The notes under the pieces were generated by a model. The model had not been told where the DNA came from and did not search any database. It saw only the letters and a list, made by a program, of their open reading frames with translations. The position numbers and the translations under genes were made by a program. A stretch of 64,000 nt of DNA from Tissierella sp. MB52-C2. Lineage in GTDB: Bacteria > Bacillota > Clostridia > Tissierellales > Tissierellaceae. The stretch spans positions 2,396,643-2,460,642 of the forward strand of contig NZ_CP133261.1 of the NCBI RefSeq assembly GCF_030931715.1. Direction: 5' to 3'. Shown one piece after another: positions 16,528 to 23,889 of this stretch; positions within the stretch are counted from its first letter, which is position 1; every line of letters starts with the position of its first letter.

Positions 16528-17625
16528 CTACATATCTATTTTAAATTTAAAATCTTCCATAGCGTTTAATATTTTTATATTTCCATCTAAGAATACATTA
16601 GTACCTACTGTCATTTCCATAACCTTATCATCATCCCAAGTACTTACTTCTTCCTCTCCATATTTATAAATATTTGCTAACCTTTGTTGCTCTATATCTA
16701 TCATAGCTTTATTTGAGAAGTTAGGATCTAGTAGGAGCTCATTTGCAATTTCTTTAAAATAACTATTAATGGCACCTATTAATAACATTTGGTTGTCTAG
16801 ATAATTTTTATATTTACCTTTATAAAAATTCTTCCAAGTAGTGTAAATATCTGTATAAATCATATCCATAACTTCAACTATTAATATAAACTTCATGTCA
16901 TCAGTAATTCCTTGCCCTGTAGTTACAAGTGATGTAATGCCTCTCGCAACCCTAACTTCACCTTCATCATTGTAAAGAATGAACTCACCCTTATTTATAG
17001 CTTCATCTAGATCTTCTGGTTCTTCTACAGCTTCAAACTTCTGCAGTGGTTTAGCAATGGCACTCATATCTAAGGATAAACCTGCAAGATAACCTAATAA
17101 CCATGGAGAAGCCTTACCTCCATCTTGTTTTCCTCTGTTGTCCTTAAAAATCACCTTTTCATTAGTGAAATTAACTATGTGCATATCATCAGATGAAGCA
17201 GCTTTATATACTAACCCCTTATATCTTTTTTTATCATTTTTAACGCTGGCTTTTATAAAACTTACTAAGTCATTGGCTTCCTCTGCTGTTGCATCTGCAA
17301 TACCAATCCAGCAATTCATTTCCACCTTACCTTTTATAGCTTTTAATAAATCTGCTAATACTCCATCATTATCCATTCTTGCTATTACTAGTTTCTTAGG
17401 TGATCCTTCTAAGACATCTTTAATATATGTTATATTTTCTTCTGTATATCTTAGCAACTCTTCTGATGTCAAGTCTTCTATGCTTCTATATTCCTTAAAT
17501 GTAAATGTCTTATTGGTATCATCTTTAATGATTAATACTGCTACCCCTTTACTTCCTCTTTGAACGGCACTTACTCCTAATCCTTTAAATATGATTTCTA
17601 TTTTGGGCATTCCTAAATCTGCCAT
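16528..17625 (-). CDS. XkdK-like contractile tail sheath protein
   Basis: 365-residue sheath subunit, the hallmark of a contractile tail. The N-terminus (MADLGMPKIEIIFKGLGVSA) and the domain from about 20 to 200 show the sheath fold with FKEYRSIEDL and RYKGLVYKA; the C-terminal domain contains DMKFILIVEVMDMIYTDIYT, the usual helix next to the linker arms. It is shorter than the Bacillus PBSX sheath (about 460 residues) and nearer to sheaths of clostridial R-type bacteriocins; this comparison is from memory. Confidence 0.93.
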   Translation of the reverse strand: MADLGMPKIEIIFKGLGVSAVQRGSKGVAVLIIKDDTNKTFTFKEYRSIEDLTSEELLRYTEENITYIKDVLEGSPKKLVIARMDNDGVLADLLKAIKGKVEMNCWIGIADATAEEANDLVSFIKASVKNDKKRYKGLVYKAASSDDMHIVNFTNEKVIFKDNRGKQDGGKASPWLLGYLAGLSLDMSAIAKPLQKFEAVEEPEDLDEAINKGEFILYNDEGEVRVARGITSLVTTGQGITDDMKFILIVEVMDMIYTDIYTTWKNFYKGKYKNYLDNQMLLIGAINSYFKEIANELLLDPNFSNKAMIDIEQQRLANIYKYGEEEVSTWDDDKVMEMTVGTNVFLDGNIKILNAMEDFKFKIDM

Positions 17626-17629
17626 ATCC

Positions 17630-18094
17630 TCACTCCTTTATATTTAATTCTTCCATTAGCTCTTTATCCTCAAAATCAACACCAATACCTGATTTATCAC
17701 GTGGATAATTTTCAGATATTCTAATGTCAAAATAACAATGTAGAACCTTATCAATTACATTAATTTCTAGTTCATTAATTTCAAATTTTACATATTCATC
17801 TACAGTAATCAAATTATTTTCTAGAAATAGTTCTACTAAGTCATCATACATATTTAACAATTCCATCCCATTTTCATCTGCTGTAGATGAAAAATAATAA
17901 ATCCTAGCAGTCAAATAAGTGTCCCTTGATTCTCCCATAAAGTTACTAATTTTTATGTTATTCAAGTCAACAAAAAAAGAAGGTCTTACTACATCCTTCT
18001 CAACATCTGTACCAAAGACTATATTGGGAAATTTAGTCTTTATCCTTTTTACAATAGCCTTGTGTATATCAGTATATTTTACAATTTTTATCAC
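17630..18094 (-). CDS. Tail terminator / XkdJ-position protein (DUF6838-like)
   Basis: 154 residues, first gene of the tail operon, directly upstream of the sheath gene. It reads YTDIHKAIVKRIKTKFPNIV near the start and has the alternating strands of tail terminator proteins, which close the head-distal end of the tube. I recognise it as resembling the phage tail terminator DUF6838 group. The start is TTG or ATA-adjacent; the frame's first codon at 18094 follows AGGAGGTGATAAAAA, an excellent ribosome-binding site. Confidence 0.72.
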   Translation of the reverse strand: MIKIVKYTDIHKAIVKRIKTKFPNIVFGTDVEKDVVRPSFFVDLNNIKISNFMGESRDTYLTARIYYFSSTADENGMELLNMYDDLVELFLENNLITVDEYVKFEINELEINVIDKVLHCYFDIRISENYPRDKSGIGVDFEDKELMEELNIKE

Positions 18095-18103
18095 CTCCTA
18101 AAG

Positions 18104-18300
18104 TAAATAGTTGCCTCATAAAACATCCTACTTTCTTATTTCCTCTTCAACTTAATCACCTCCTCTCTAATATTTGGATAATTTATCTAATGTAAATAAT
18201 GTTATCTACCATATGGCCAATATAAAATTAACTTACAACAATTAAATGATTTAGATTCATTCTCATTATTCTTTAGAAAAATGAAACTCCTATTGTAGTT
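18104..18300 (-). promoter_or_regulatory. Late leader of the tail operon with mini-ORFs
   Basis: The tail operon must start between the terminator at 18311-18345 and 18094. A very strong ribosome-binding site (GAGGAGGTGATTAAG) precedes a five-codon TTG mini-ORF, and an 11-codon ATG frame (MFYEATIYFRR) runs into the ribosome-binding site of the next gene. No consensus vegetative promoter is evident, which fits dependence on the ArpU-like regulator. The mini-ORFs could be leader peptides or the tail of deleted head genes. Confidence 0.4.
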
Positions 18301-18310
18301 TAGATGTAAT

Positions 18311-18345
18311 AAAAAAATCCCACAGAGGAACCCGTGAGATTTTTA
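18311..18345 (-). terminator. Terminator after the ArpU-like regulator gene
   Basis: AAAATCCCAC pairs with GTGAGATTTT (one mismatch) around an AGAGGAACCC loop; on the minus strand a T7 run follows. It separates the regulator from the late tail operon. Confidence 0.75.
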
Positions 18346-18430
18346 TAATCTTTATTTTTTCTGACATATGATCTGTGACAACTTTCCATGATACTATAAT
18401 AGCATGCCTAAATTCATTTGTCAGTATAGT

Positions 18431-18862
18431 CTAAGTATACTCTTTGGGATTCCTTGCAGAGATTTTCTTTATGTATATTTCAGAGTATCCCAACTCGTCT
18501 GCAATCTCCCTCAAGGGCTTCCCTTCGATTTCTCTCATATATACTACCTTTTTATCTAATCCATCTAATCGTTCTATTCTCTCTTCCATTTCCTTTTTTA
18601 ATTCTTCCATTTCATCTATAGTGCTTTGGTGCATAGATATATGTTCCTCAAGCTGGTGTAATCTAAATAAGGCTTCTTCAAATCCTATTTGATTAGATTC
18701 TTGTACTCTTGGCTTAGTGTAATCTATTCCCTTTACATCGCCTGGTCCATATAATTTAGCTAACTTTTTTATAGCTCTGATTTCTGCTTCATAAGTTTCT
18801 ACCCTTAGCTTCCATATCTTTATCTCTTTACACAAATCTTTATATGATTTAATTATATCCAT
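18431..18862 (-). CDS. ArpU/sigma-70 region 4-like late regulator
   Basis: 143 residues with a helical N-terminal half (coiled coil at about 60-100) and a C-terminal sigma-region-4-like helix-turn-helix: LDKKVVYMREIEGKPLREIA, then DELGYSEIYIKKI. This is the build of phage ArpU/RinA-type late activators. I chose the ATG at 18862 since it follows AAAGGGGAGTAAATAT; the longer frame adds ten residues over that site. It lies right before the tail operon and is the best candidate for switching it on. Confidence 0.78.
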   Translation of the reverse strand: MDIIKSYKDLCKEIKIWKLRVETYEAEIRAIKKLAKLYGPGDVKGIDYTKPRVQESNQIGFEEALFRLHQLEEHISMHQSTIDEMEELKKEMEERIERLDGLDKKVVYMREIEGKPLREIADELGYSEIYIKKISARNPKEYT

Positions 18863-18866
18863 ATAT

Positions 18867-18971
18867 TTACTCCCCTTTCCTTTCTGCATCAATCTTTTTT
18901 ATAACTATATCTACATTAAGTTTGGTACTATATATAAGTTGTATTTTAAATTTATATATAGTTTCAGCCAT
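18867..18971 (-). CDS. Small phage-type ORF upstream of the regulator
   Basis: A 34-codon minus frame, MAETIYKFKIQLIYSTKLNV followed by DIVIKKIDAERKGE, ends in GAG TAA inside the regulator's ribosome-binding site, which suggests coupled translation. Its own ribosome-binding site is weak. No family is recognised. It may be an intact small early gene or a survivor of a shrunken early region. Confidence 0.4.
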   Translation of the reverse strand: MAETIYKFKIQLIYSTKLNVDIVIKKIDAERKGE

Positions 18972-19097
18972 ATCTCTTTGACTAATGATATTCCCTAATC
19001 TTTTTCAGCTACTACCTTAACCTCTACTTGCTATAAATGAAAACAATATAGTGCCATTTTATTTAAATGTACATATACTAATTATGAGGTGATATAA

Positions 19098-19343
19098 ATG
19101 TCAAGGATCTCAAATATATGTCCTGATACATTAGTGCTCGTAGTTTCTTTGATTTCTATTTTAATTTCACAAGATTTAGATACTGATGATATTAATGTTT
19201 TAGGCAATGTTTTTACGCAAATTGGTGCTAGTTTGCTTACTAAAGCTGCTCAACAACAAAGTTTACAATCTAAAGAAGAACTTAAAACACAAATATCTGA
19301 TATGGAAAAACAAATCGCAAATTTAAAGCGTCAATTATGTTAA
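19098..19343 (+). CDS. Small hydrophobic/coiled-coil protein of a clostridial family
   Basis: 81 residues, on the strand opposite to its neighbours. The hydrophobic N-terminal half contains LDTDDINVLGNVFTQIGASL followed by LTKAAQQ, a signature I have seen in many small clostridial proteins of unknown function; the C-terminal half is a charged coiled coil (about 50-80). The ATG follows TGAGGTGATATAA. It may be a host gene or an accessory gene carried in the tailocin's regulatory region. Function unknown. Confidence 0.7.
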   Translation: MSRISNICPDTLVLVVSLISILISQDLDTDDINVLGNVFTQIGASLLTKAAQQQSLQSKEELKTQISDMEKQIANLKRQLC

Positions 19344-19463
19344 ACGTTCTTTCTTCAGTATCAAATATGTCCTTGCCCTTACATCTAGGACATATTATTC
19401 ATGCCTTTCCCTCTAATCCAAGAGGTAACTTCCCACACCTATTGCATTTTATTTAATATACAT
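19343..19463 (-). pseudogene. Broken zinc-ribbon (Com-like) remnant
   Basis: The minus strand encodes CNRCGKLPLGLEGKA, then an in-frame TGA, then IICPRCKGKDIFDTEE, i.e. two CxxC knuckles spaced as in Mu Com-like zinc ribbons. A plausible start (ATG at 19463 after GAG-rich sequence) is in another frame, so at least one frameshift and one stop are needed. It appears to be a decayed phage early gene. The family name is tentative. Confidence 0.45.
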
Positions 19464-19464
19464 C

Positions 19465-19569
19465 TCATATATTTAATAGGTTTGTATTTTCATATGTTTC
19501 AGAACTATCACAGGCCAAAGCAATTTCTTTTAAAGTTATTTCATCTGATTTTTCTTTATAGGTATTTTT
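19465..19569 (-). pseudogene. Start-less coding remnant of a phage early gene
   Basis: A 34-codon open frame lacking a start codon reads YKEKSDEITLKEIALACDSS and then ETYENTNLLNI before a TGA. The composition looks coding, and the TLKEIALACDSS part resembles the first helices of a helix-turn-helix. It lies between the coiled-coil gene and the zinc-ribbon remnant. Origin unknown. Confidence 0.35.
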
Positions 19570-19587
19570 CTAGAATATCTAGGCAAT

Positions 19588-19770
19588 TTATATTTTTTCG
19601 CCTGTAAACTCTTTCATTAACCCTGTTAACTTTAGTCTATTTTTAACCAGCTTTCCATTTGCTTCTATACCTTTTCTATATAATTCTTCAAGCTCTAAAT
19701 TTTCTTGGACAATATAATTTATCTGTTTCTCTATTTCATTTAATTCTTTTCTTCTTTCTAATATTTCCAT
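19588..19770 (-). CDS. Small coiled-coil phage protein
   Basis: 60 residues, nearly all a charged amphipathic helix: MEILERRKELNEIEKQINYI and onward, ending KLTGLMKEFTGEKI. I chose ATG 19770 because AGGAG lies nine bases upstream; the longer frame adds 15 Lys/Arg-rich residues with no ribosome-binding site. It is the second gene of the Cro-side transcript. No family is recognised. Confidence 0.55.
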   Translation of the reverse strand: MEILERRKELNEIEKQINYIVQENLELEELYRKGIEANGKLVKNRLKLTGLMKEFTGEKI

Positions 19771-19821
19771 TACTGAATTCTCCTTTCTTTTCTCAACTCT
19801 TTTTGGTTTCTTCAATTTGGT

Positions 19822-20046
19822 TCAACCCCTTTGAACATTAGGGGTAAAAAAATATACTTGAATCTCTTCCTGTGGAATACCTAGAAGTTCAGCCGCTAAA
19901 GCAATCTCATCTTGGACAAAATATATTCTCCCATTAAGCTTTAAAGATAGGGTTCTTTCCGATACTCTCATAGCTTTAGAAAAAGCTGATTGAGTGCTAA
20001 ATTTCTCAGTAATTTTTCCCCGTAATTTATTGTAATTAAATGCCAT
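19822..20046 (-). CDS. Cro-like regulator (DUF739 type)
   Basis: 74 residues starting MAFNYNKLRGKITEKFSTQS with a helix-turn-helix around QSAFSKAMRVSERTLSLKLN (about 18-40) and LLGIPQEEIQVYF at the end, the layout of small Cro/DUF739 phage repressors. ATG 20046 follows GGGAGGATTTATTCA. It is transcribed away from the main repressor, from a consensus promoter, over palindromic operator-like sites, so it is probably the opposing arm of a lysis/repression switch. Confidence 0.8.
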   Translation of the reverse strand: MAFNYNKLRGKITEKFSTQSAFSKAMRVSERTLSLKLNGRIYFVQDEIALAAELLGIPQEEIQVYFFTPNVQRG

Positions 20047-20068
20047 TGAATAAATCCTCCCTTCTTTA

Positions 20069-20087
20069 AGTTCAATCTTGTTGAACT
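20069..20087. promoter_or_regulatory. Operator-like palindrome O1
   Basis: AGTTCAATCTTGTTGAACT is a perfect 7-5-7 inverted repeat lying just downstream of the Cro -10. Related half-sites occur at 20131-20148 (ATTCAATTCACTTTAACT) and 20162-20177 (TTGAACTTTAGTTTAA), giving three spaced sites as in phage switches. Confidence 0.6.
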
Positions 20088-20093
20088 GATTTA

Positions 20094-20122
20094 AATATAT
20101 CATTAGAATTTTTCTTTGTCAA
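20094..20122 (-). promoter_or_regulatory. Promoter for the Cro-side transcript
   Basis: TTGACA (complement of 20117-20122), 17-base spacer, TATATT (complement of 20094-20099), close to sigma-A consensus and divergent from the repressor promoter. Confidence 0.7.
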
Positions 20123-20161
20123 TAGATAAATTCAATTCACTTTAACTTTTGTATTTTATTC

Positions 20162-20190
20162 TTGAACTTTAGTTTAAAATATGATATATT
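20162..20190 (+). promoter_or_regulatory. Promoter of the repressor gene
   Basis: TTGAAC (20162-20167), 17-base spacer, TATATT (20185-20190). The -35 overlaps the operator-like half-sites TTGAACTTTAGTTTAA, so autoregulation is likely. Confidence 0.6.
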
Positions 20191-20218
20191 AAATTTTAGA
20201 ATGATAGGAGGGAAAATT

Positions 20219-20713
20219 TTGAAGAAATTAACTACATCTGATAGACTTAAAGAAATTATGAATAAACGTAGACTAAGACAGATTGATATATTAGAAATGA
20301 CAAAGCCATATTCCGAAAAATACAATATAAAGATGAATAAATCTGATATAAGTCAGTATGTATCTGGCCTTGTTGAACCTGGTCAAGAAAAGCTCTCCAT
20401 ATTAGGAATGGCTTTGAACGTTAGTGAAGCTTGGTTAATGGGTTATAATGTACCTATGGATAGAGATTATATTCATACAACGAATATGGGAGTAGTTTCA
20501 CTAAGAGAAGTGAAATTAATAAACAACCTTCGCAAGTTAAATCAAGTTGGCCAACAAGAAGCCATAAAAAGAGTTGAAGAACTTACTTATATAGATAAAT
20601 ATGCAATGAAAGAAGATTCTCATCTATTACCTAATGCTGCACATGAAATTGATGGAGCTTCCGAAAAAGATAAAGCCCATGATGACTCCATAATGGATGA
20701 TGAAGATTTTTAG
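20219..20713 (+). CDS. XRE-family repressor
   Basis: 164 residues from TTG 20219, chosen because AGGAGGG lies seven bases upstream. The N-terminal helix-turn-helix (about 5-75) is clear: TTSDRLKEIMNKRRLRQIDI, KSDISQYVSGLVEPGQEKLS and LNVSEAWLMGYNVPM. The rest is a helical segment and an acidic tail; no LexA-type Ser/Lys peptidase domain is seen, so induction probably works through the ImmA-like protein encoded next. It should hold the tailocin silent. Confidence 0.85.
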   Translation: MKKLTTSDRLKEIMNKRRLRQIDILEMTKPYSEKYNIKMNKSDISQYVSGLVEPGQEKLSILGMALNVSEAWLMGYNVPMDRDYIHTTNMGVVSLREVKLINNLRKLNQVGQQEAIKRVEELTYIDKYAMKEDSHLLPNAAHEIDGASEKDKAHDDSIMDDEDF

Positions 20714-20737
20714 GAAGTTGACAGGGGGACTGATTAA

Positions 20738-21193
20738 ATGACTTATGAAGAATTATTAGAAGAAGCAGAGATACATGAATTAGTTGTAAAAGAGAAACCT
20801 CTTAGGGCCTACAAGGGAAGAATTAAAGGAAATAGAATTGCTATAAAGAAAGATCTTAGCAATACAGATAAGAAATGCACATTAGCTGAAGAAATAGGAC
20901 ACTACCATACTACAGTAGGAAATATATTAGACCAATCAGATCTTAATAATAGAAAACAAGAGAGATATGCTAGGGCTTGGGGATATAGAAAATTAGTAAG
21001 AGTCACAAAATTAATCGATGCCTACAAGCATGGTGTTAGAAATAGGTTTGAGTTGGCTGAATATTTAGGTGTTACTGAGGAGTATATAGAAGAAGTTTTA
21101 ATTTATTATAAACAAAAATATGGATTACAATATCAAATAAATAATTATTTGGTTTGTTTTGAACCATTATCAGTATTAGAAATATGGGAATAA
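20738..21193 (+). CDS. ImmA/IrrE-family metallopeptidase
   Basis: 151 residues, 24 bases after the repressor. The ImmA core is LAEEIGHYHTTVGNI at about 49-63: the usual HExxH appears as EEIGH, the first His being Glu, a variant common in phage copies as far as I recall. R-E-R-YARAWGYRKL follows, the typical helix holding the third ligand region. ImmA proteins cleave the neighbouring repressor after DNA damage or other signals, so this is the likely trigger for tailocin production. AGGGGGACTGATTAA precedes the ATG. Confidence 0.83.
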   Translation: MTYEELLEEAEIHELVVKEKPLRAYKGRIKGNRIAIKKDLSNTDKKCTLAEEIGHYHTTVGNILDQSDLNNRKQERYARAWGYRKLVRVTKLIDAYKHGVRNRFELAEYLGVTEEYIEEVLIYYKQKYGLQYQINNYLVCFEPLSVLEIWE

Positions 21194-21231
21194 TTAATAT
21201 CCTATATGTCACTACATAGTGAGTTTCTTGA

Positions 21232-21343
21232 AGATTAGTTTGGAACATTTACGAATTGTGTTAGAGAATATTTAAAAATGGAGAAACAAAAAGAATATAT
21301 TCAGATGGAACTATTGGATAAAACAGTAGAAAAAATTAAATAA
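21232..21343 (+). pseudogene. Short coding remnant after the ImmA gene
   Basis: The frame reads SFGTFTNCVREYLKMEKQKE and then YIQMELLDKTVEKIK before TAA at 21341. An ATG at 21278 exists but lacks a ribosome-binding site, and an upstream stop cuts the frame. It may be the tail of a lost prophage gene (integrase position), but 30 residues do not allow a family call. Confidence 0.35.
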
Positions 21344-21353
21344 TATTTATATA

Positions 21354-21383
21354 AATAAACTCCCTGACTAGAGGGAGTTTATT
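21354..21383 (+). terminator. Bidirectional terminator at the right edge of the tailocin
   Basis: AATAAACTCCCT and AGGGAGTTTATT form a perfect 12-bp stem around GACTAG. It ends the repressor-immA transcript. Confidence 0.75.
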
Positions 21384-21395
21384 CTTTCACATTGG

Positions 21396-21451
21396 ACGGT
21401 TTTAGGACAGATTTCGTTTTTTCTCAATCTGTCCTAATCCTTGTAACCGTG
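21396..21451. repeat. Long imperfect inverted repeat next to the tRNA cluster
   Basis: TTAGGACAGATT (21402-21413) and AATCTGTCCTAA (21426-21437) are perfect complements, with outer ACGGTT/AACCGT arms adding to the stem. It lies between the terminator and tRNA-Cys. It could be a terminator for the tRNA transcript or a recombination scar. Confidence 0.5.
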
Positions 21452-21459
21452 TATTCATT

Positions 21460-21534
<75 letters not shown>

Positions 21535-21542
21535 AAATATAA

Positions 21543-21567
21543 AGCCCTAATAATTAGGGCTCTTTTT
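21543..21567 (+). terminator. Hairpin between tRNA-Gly and tRNA-Cys
   Basis: AGCCCTAA/TTAGGGCT stem followed on the plus strand by CTTTTT and, on the minus strand, by TTTATATTT. It could end tRNA-Gly transcription or antisense transcripts. Confidence 0.45.
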
Positions 21568-21571
21568 AACA

Positions 21572-21646
21572 TGGAGCGGAAAACGAGATTCGAACTCGCG
21601 ACCCTCGCCTTGGCAAGGCGATGCTCTACCACTGAGCCATTTCCGC
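21572..21646 (-). tRNA. tRNA-Gly (GCC)
   Basis: Minus-strand cloverleaf: acceptor GCGGAAA/TTTCCGC, anticodon GCC within CTTGCCAAG, T-loop GTTCGAATC, encoded CCA (complement of 21572-21574). Confidence 0.97.
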
Positions 21647-21767
21647 AGGAACTGTTACCTTTATAATAATAGCATATGTCATTAAATAAGTCAATACATT
21701 ATCAAATCTTTTTTGTAAAATTTAACTTTTATTTATATATAAAAAGTCTATATCTAAAGATACAACA

Positions 21768-21843
21768 TGGTGCCCGGAGCCGGAATCGAACCAGCGACAC
21801 GTAGATTTTCAGTCTACTGCTCTACCGACTGAGCTATCCGGGC
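21768..21843 (-). tRNA. tRNA-Phe (GAA)
   Basis: Minus-strand cloverleaf: acceptor GCCCGGA/TCCGGGC, anticodon GAA within GACTGAAAATC, T-loop GTTCGATTC, encoded CCA (complement of 21768-21770). Confidence 0.97.
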
Positions 21844-21904
21844 ATAATAGCTGCCATATAGGCAGATATCGTACGCAACATTACTTAGTATATATTAATT
21901 TCTA

Positions 21905-22786
21905 TTATTTGTCAACTATTAGTTTCTCTAATTCCTCTTTTGAGAAATAATATTTTGTGTTGCAAAAATGGCATACCATTTCTGCCTCTCCATCTTCATC
22001 TATTATGGCTCTAATTTCATCTTTTCCTATGCTAAGTAGAACTCTTTCAAGTCTTTCTCTTGAACAGTCACAGGAGTATTTTATTTCTACTTTATCTAAT
22101 ACTTCCATATGGAATCCTGACAGTAATTCATGCATAATATCTTCTGGTGATAGACCTTTATCTATTAGAGTTGATACTGGTTCCATTTTACTTAAGGTTT
22201 CTTCTATTTTAGCTATATCTTCATCAGGTACATTAGGTAATAATTGTATTATATATCCACCTGCAGCTTTTACTGAAATATCTTTATCTATTAATACTCC
22301 TAGACCTACTGCTGAAGGTTGTTGCTCTGATATTACATAATAGGTTGCTATGTCTTCTGCTATTTCACCAGACACTAGATTTGCTTGTCCTATATAGGGA
22401 TCCTTAAGACCTAAGTCCATAATAGTAGTAATTGTACCATTATGTCCTACAAGTTTACCTACATCTAATTTACCATCAGTTTCTCTAGTAGGAACATCGG
22501 CATATGGATTATCCACATATCCCTTAATTCTACCTTGATTATTAGCTACTATCATAATTGTTCCTAGTGGCCCATCTCCAGCTATCTTTAAAGTAAGTCT
22601 ATCCTGTTCATTTTTCATCATCATTCCCATCATAGCACCTGCAGTTAAGGATCTTCCTAAGGCTGCTGTAGCCGTGGGAGATGTATTATGAGCAACCCTT
22701 GCATCCTCGACCATGTTTGTTGTAGCTGCCACAAATATTCTTATATTTCCTTTTTTATCTATGCCTCTTATTAAATAATCTTTCAT
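21905..22786 (-). CDS. hslO: Redox-regulated chaperone Hsp33
   Basis: 293 residues, full length for Hsp33, a holdase chaperone switched on by oxidation. The N-terminal domain shows VEDARVAHNTSPTATAALGR, and the C-terminal zinc centre is present as CDCS (about 238) and CHFC (about 270), the four-Cys redox switch. The ATG follows CAGGAGGATTGGA. The gene follows a methyltransferase gene closely (24 bases), which suggests co-transcription. Confidence 0.96.
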   Translation of the reverse strand: MKDYLIRGIDKKGNIRIFVAATTNMVEDARVAHNTSPTATAALGRSLTAGAMMGMMMKNEQDRLTLKIAGDGPLGTIMIVANNQGRIKGYVDNPYADVPTRETDGKLDVGKLVGHNGTITTIMDLGLKDPYIGQANLVSGEIAEDIATYYVISEQQPSAVGLGVLIDKDISVKAAGGYIIQLLPNVPDEDIAKIEETLSKMEPVSTLIDKGLSPEDIMHELLSGFHMEVLDKVEIKYSCDCSRERLERVLLSIGKDEIRAIIDEDGEAEMVCHFCNTKYYFSKEELEKLIVDK

Positions 22787-22810
22787 TCCAATCCTCCTGA
22801 ATATCTATAA

Positions 22811-23557
22811 TTATTTTATAGCAACAAAGTTTATTCTTTCAGTTTCATCTTTTGTTTTTTCAAATCCAAACGCTTCAAATGAATCTATAATCCTAAATCC
22901 AGCTTCTTTAAGTAATTCTCTTATTTCATCTTCTTCATAAGCCTTCTCTCTATGCTCCTCATCAAATCTTTCAAAATTTTCTCCGTCTTCACTGTAGAAA
23001 AAGGTTAAATAAAACTCACATATATCTTCATTATCATCATAATAGTTTTGCCAAGAATAGAATACCTCTTCCTTATCTTCTATAAATGTATTATTCCCTA
23101 TTATATGCTTTAATTTATAATGGGAATTAATATCAAATATAAATATACCATCATCTTCTAAATGATTCCATACATTTTTAAAAGTTTTAAATAAATCTTC
23201 CTTTTCCGTTATATAATTTATGCTATCACATATGGATATAATGGAATCAAAAGACTCTTTTAAATTAAAATTAATCATATTTTGGTTTATTAATTTTACA
23301 TTCTTAAATTTTCTAAGCTTTTCGTAAGCCTTAGATAGCATATCTGAAGATAAATCAAAACAAGTTAATCTATATCCCTGTTTTGCAAGATAATATGAGA
23401 GGTTACCTGTTCCACAGGCCATTTCAAGAATTTGTTTTGGTTCTTTATTATACTTTTTAAATATTTGTTCTATGTAATTAAACCAATCTTCATAATTAAA
23501 ATCCATCATTAATTCATCATAGATATTAGCAAACCTATTGTAAATATCCATTTTCAT
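22811..23557 (-). CDS. Class I SAM-dependent methyltransferase
   Basis: 248 residues with the Rossmann SAM-binding motif I ILEMACGTGNLSYYLAKQGY (about 43-62), motif II acidic residue in CFDLSSDML, and DSIISICDSINYI as motif IV-V region. The N-terminal YNRFANIYDELMMDFNYEDW is typical of the YqeM-like group. The target molecule cannot be read from the sequence. Lies upstream of hslO and downstream of a SASP gene, with GGGGATGAAA before the ATG. Confidence 0.85.
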   Translation of the reverse strand: MKMDIYNRFANIYDELMMDFNYEDWFNYIEQIFKKYNKEPKQILEMACGTGNLSYYLAKQGYRLTCFDLSSDMLSKAYEKLRKFKNVKLINQNMINFNLKESFDSIISICDSINYITEKEDLFKTFKNVWNHLEDDGIFIFDINSHYKLKHIIGNNTFIEDKEEVFYSWQNYYDDNEDICEFYLTFFYSEDGENFERFDEEHREKAYEEDEIRELLKEAGFRIIDSFEAFGFEKTKDETERINFVAIK

Positions 23558-23574
23558 CCCCCTTTTTTTGTTAT

Positions 23575-23781
23575 TTACTCTTTCTTTTCTTCAGTATTTT
23601 TGTTCATTTCTCTTTTTCTTACAGTGATTAATCCACCTATTCTACCTGATTCTTTAGCTGTTAGTCCTCCCCAGCCCACATCATTTATTTTATCTATTAG
23701 TCCTAATTCCTCTGCTATTTCATACTTTAATTTGTCCTCTAAAGTTTCTATCTTTTTCTTTTTTTCTTTTTTCTTCTTCAT
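23575..23781 (-). CDS. Alpha/beta-type small acid-soluble spore protein (divergent)
   Basis: 68 residues. The core EIAEELGLIDKINDVGWGGL then TAKESGRIGG matches the SASP alpha/beta pattern, in which the Glu-Ile-Ala region is the GPR protease site and GG-containing helices bind DNA. Lys-rich extensions flank the core, and the second helix is short compared with the copy at 27129, so it resembles SspF-type minor SASPs. Expected to be made in the forespore and to coat DNA. Confidence 0.8.
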   Translation of the reverse strand: MKKKKEKKKKIETLEDKLKYEIAEELGLIDKINDVGWGGLTAKESGRIGGLITVRKREMNKNTEEKKE

Positions 23782-23853
23782 ACTTATCCCTCCTAAGCTT
23801 ATTATTAGGAAGAACCCCTTCTTTTATTCCTAAAGGGTAAATATTTAAATAAT

Positions 23854-23887
23854 AATTCACCTACAGAGTAAATTCCGTAGGTGAATT
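23854..23887 (-). terminator. Terminator after hpt
   Basis: AATTCACCTAC (23854-23864) and GTAGGTGAATT (23877-23887) form an 11-bp stem starting three bases from the hpt stop; the T run is weak. Confidence 0.6.
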
Positions 23888-23889
23888 GT

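Noticed and set aside
5801-21383. Complete inducible prophage
   Set aside because: No terminase, portal, capsid, head-tail connector, replication or integrase genes are present in the block or next to it.
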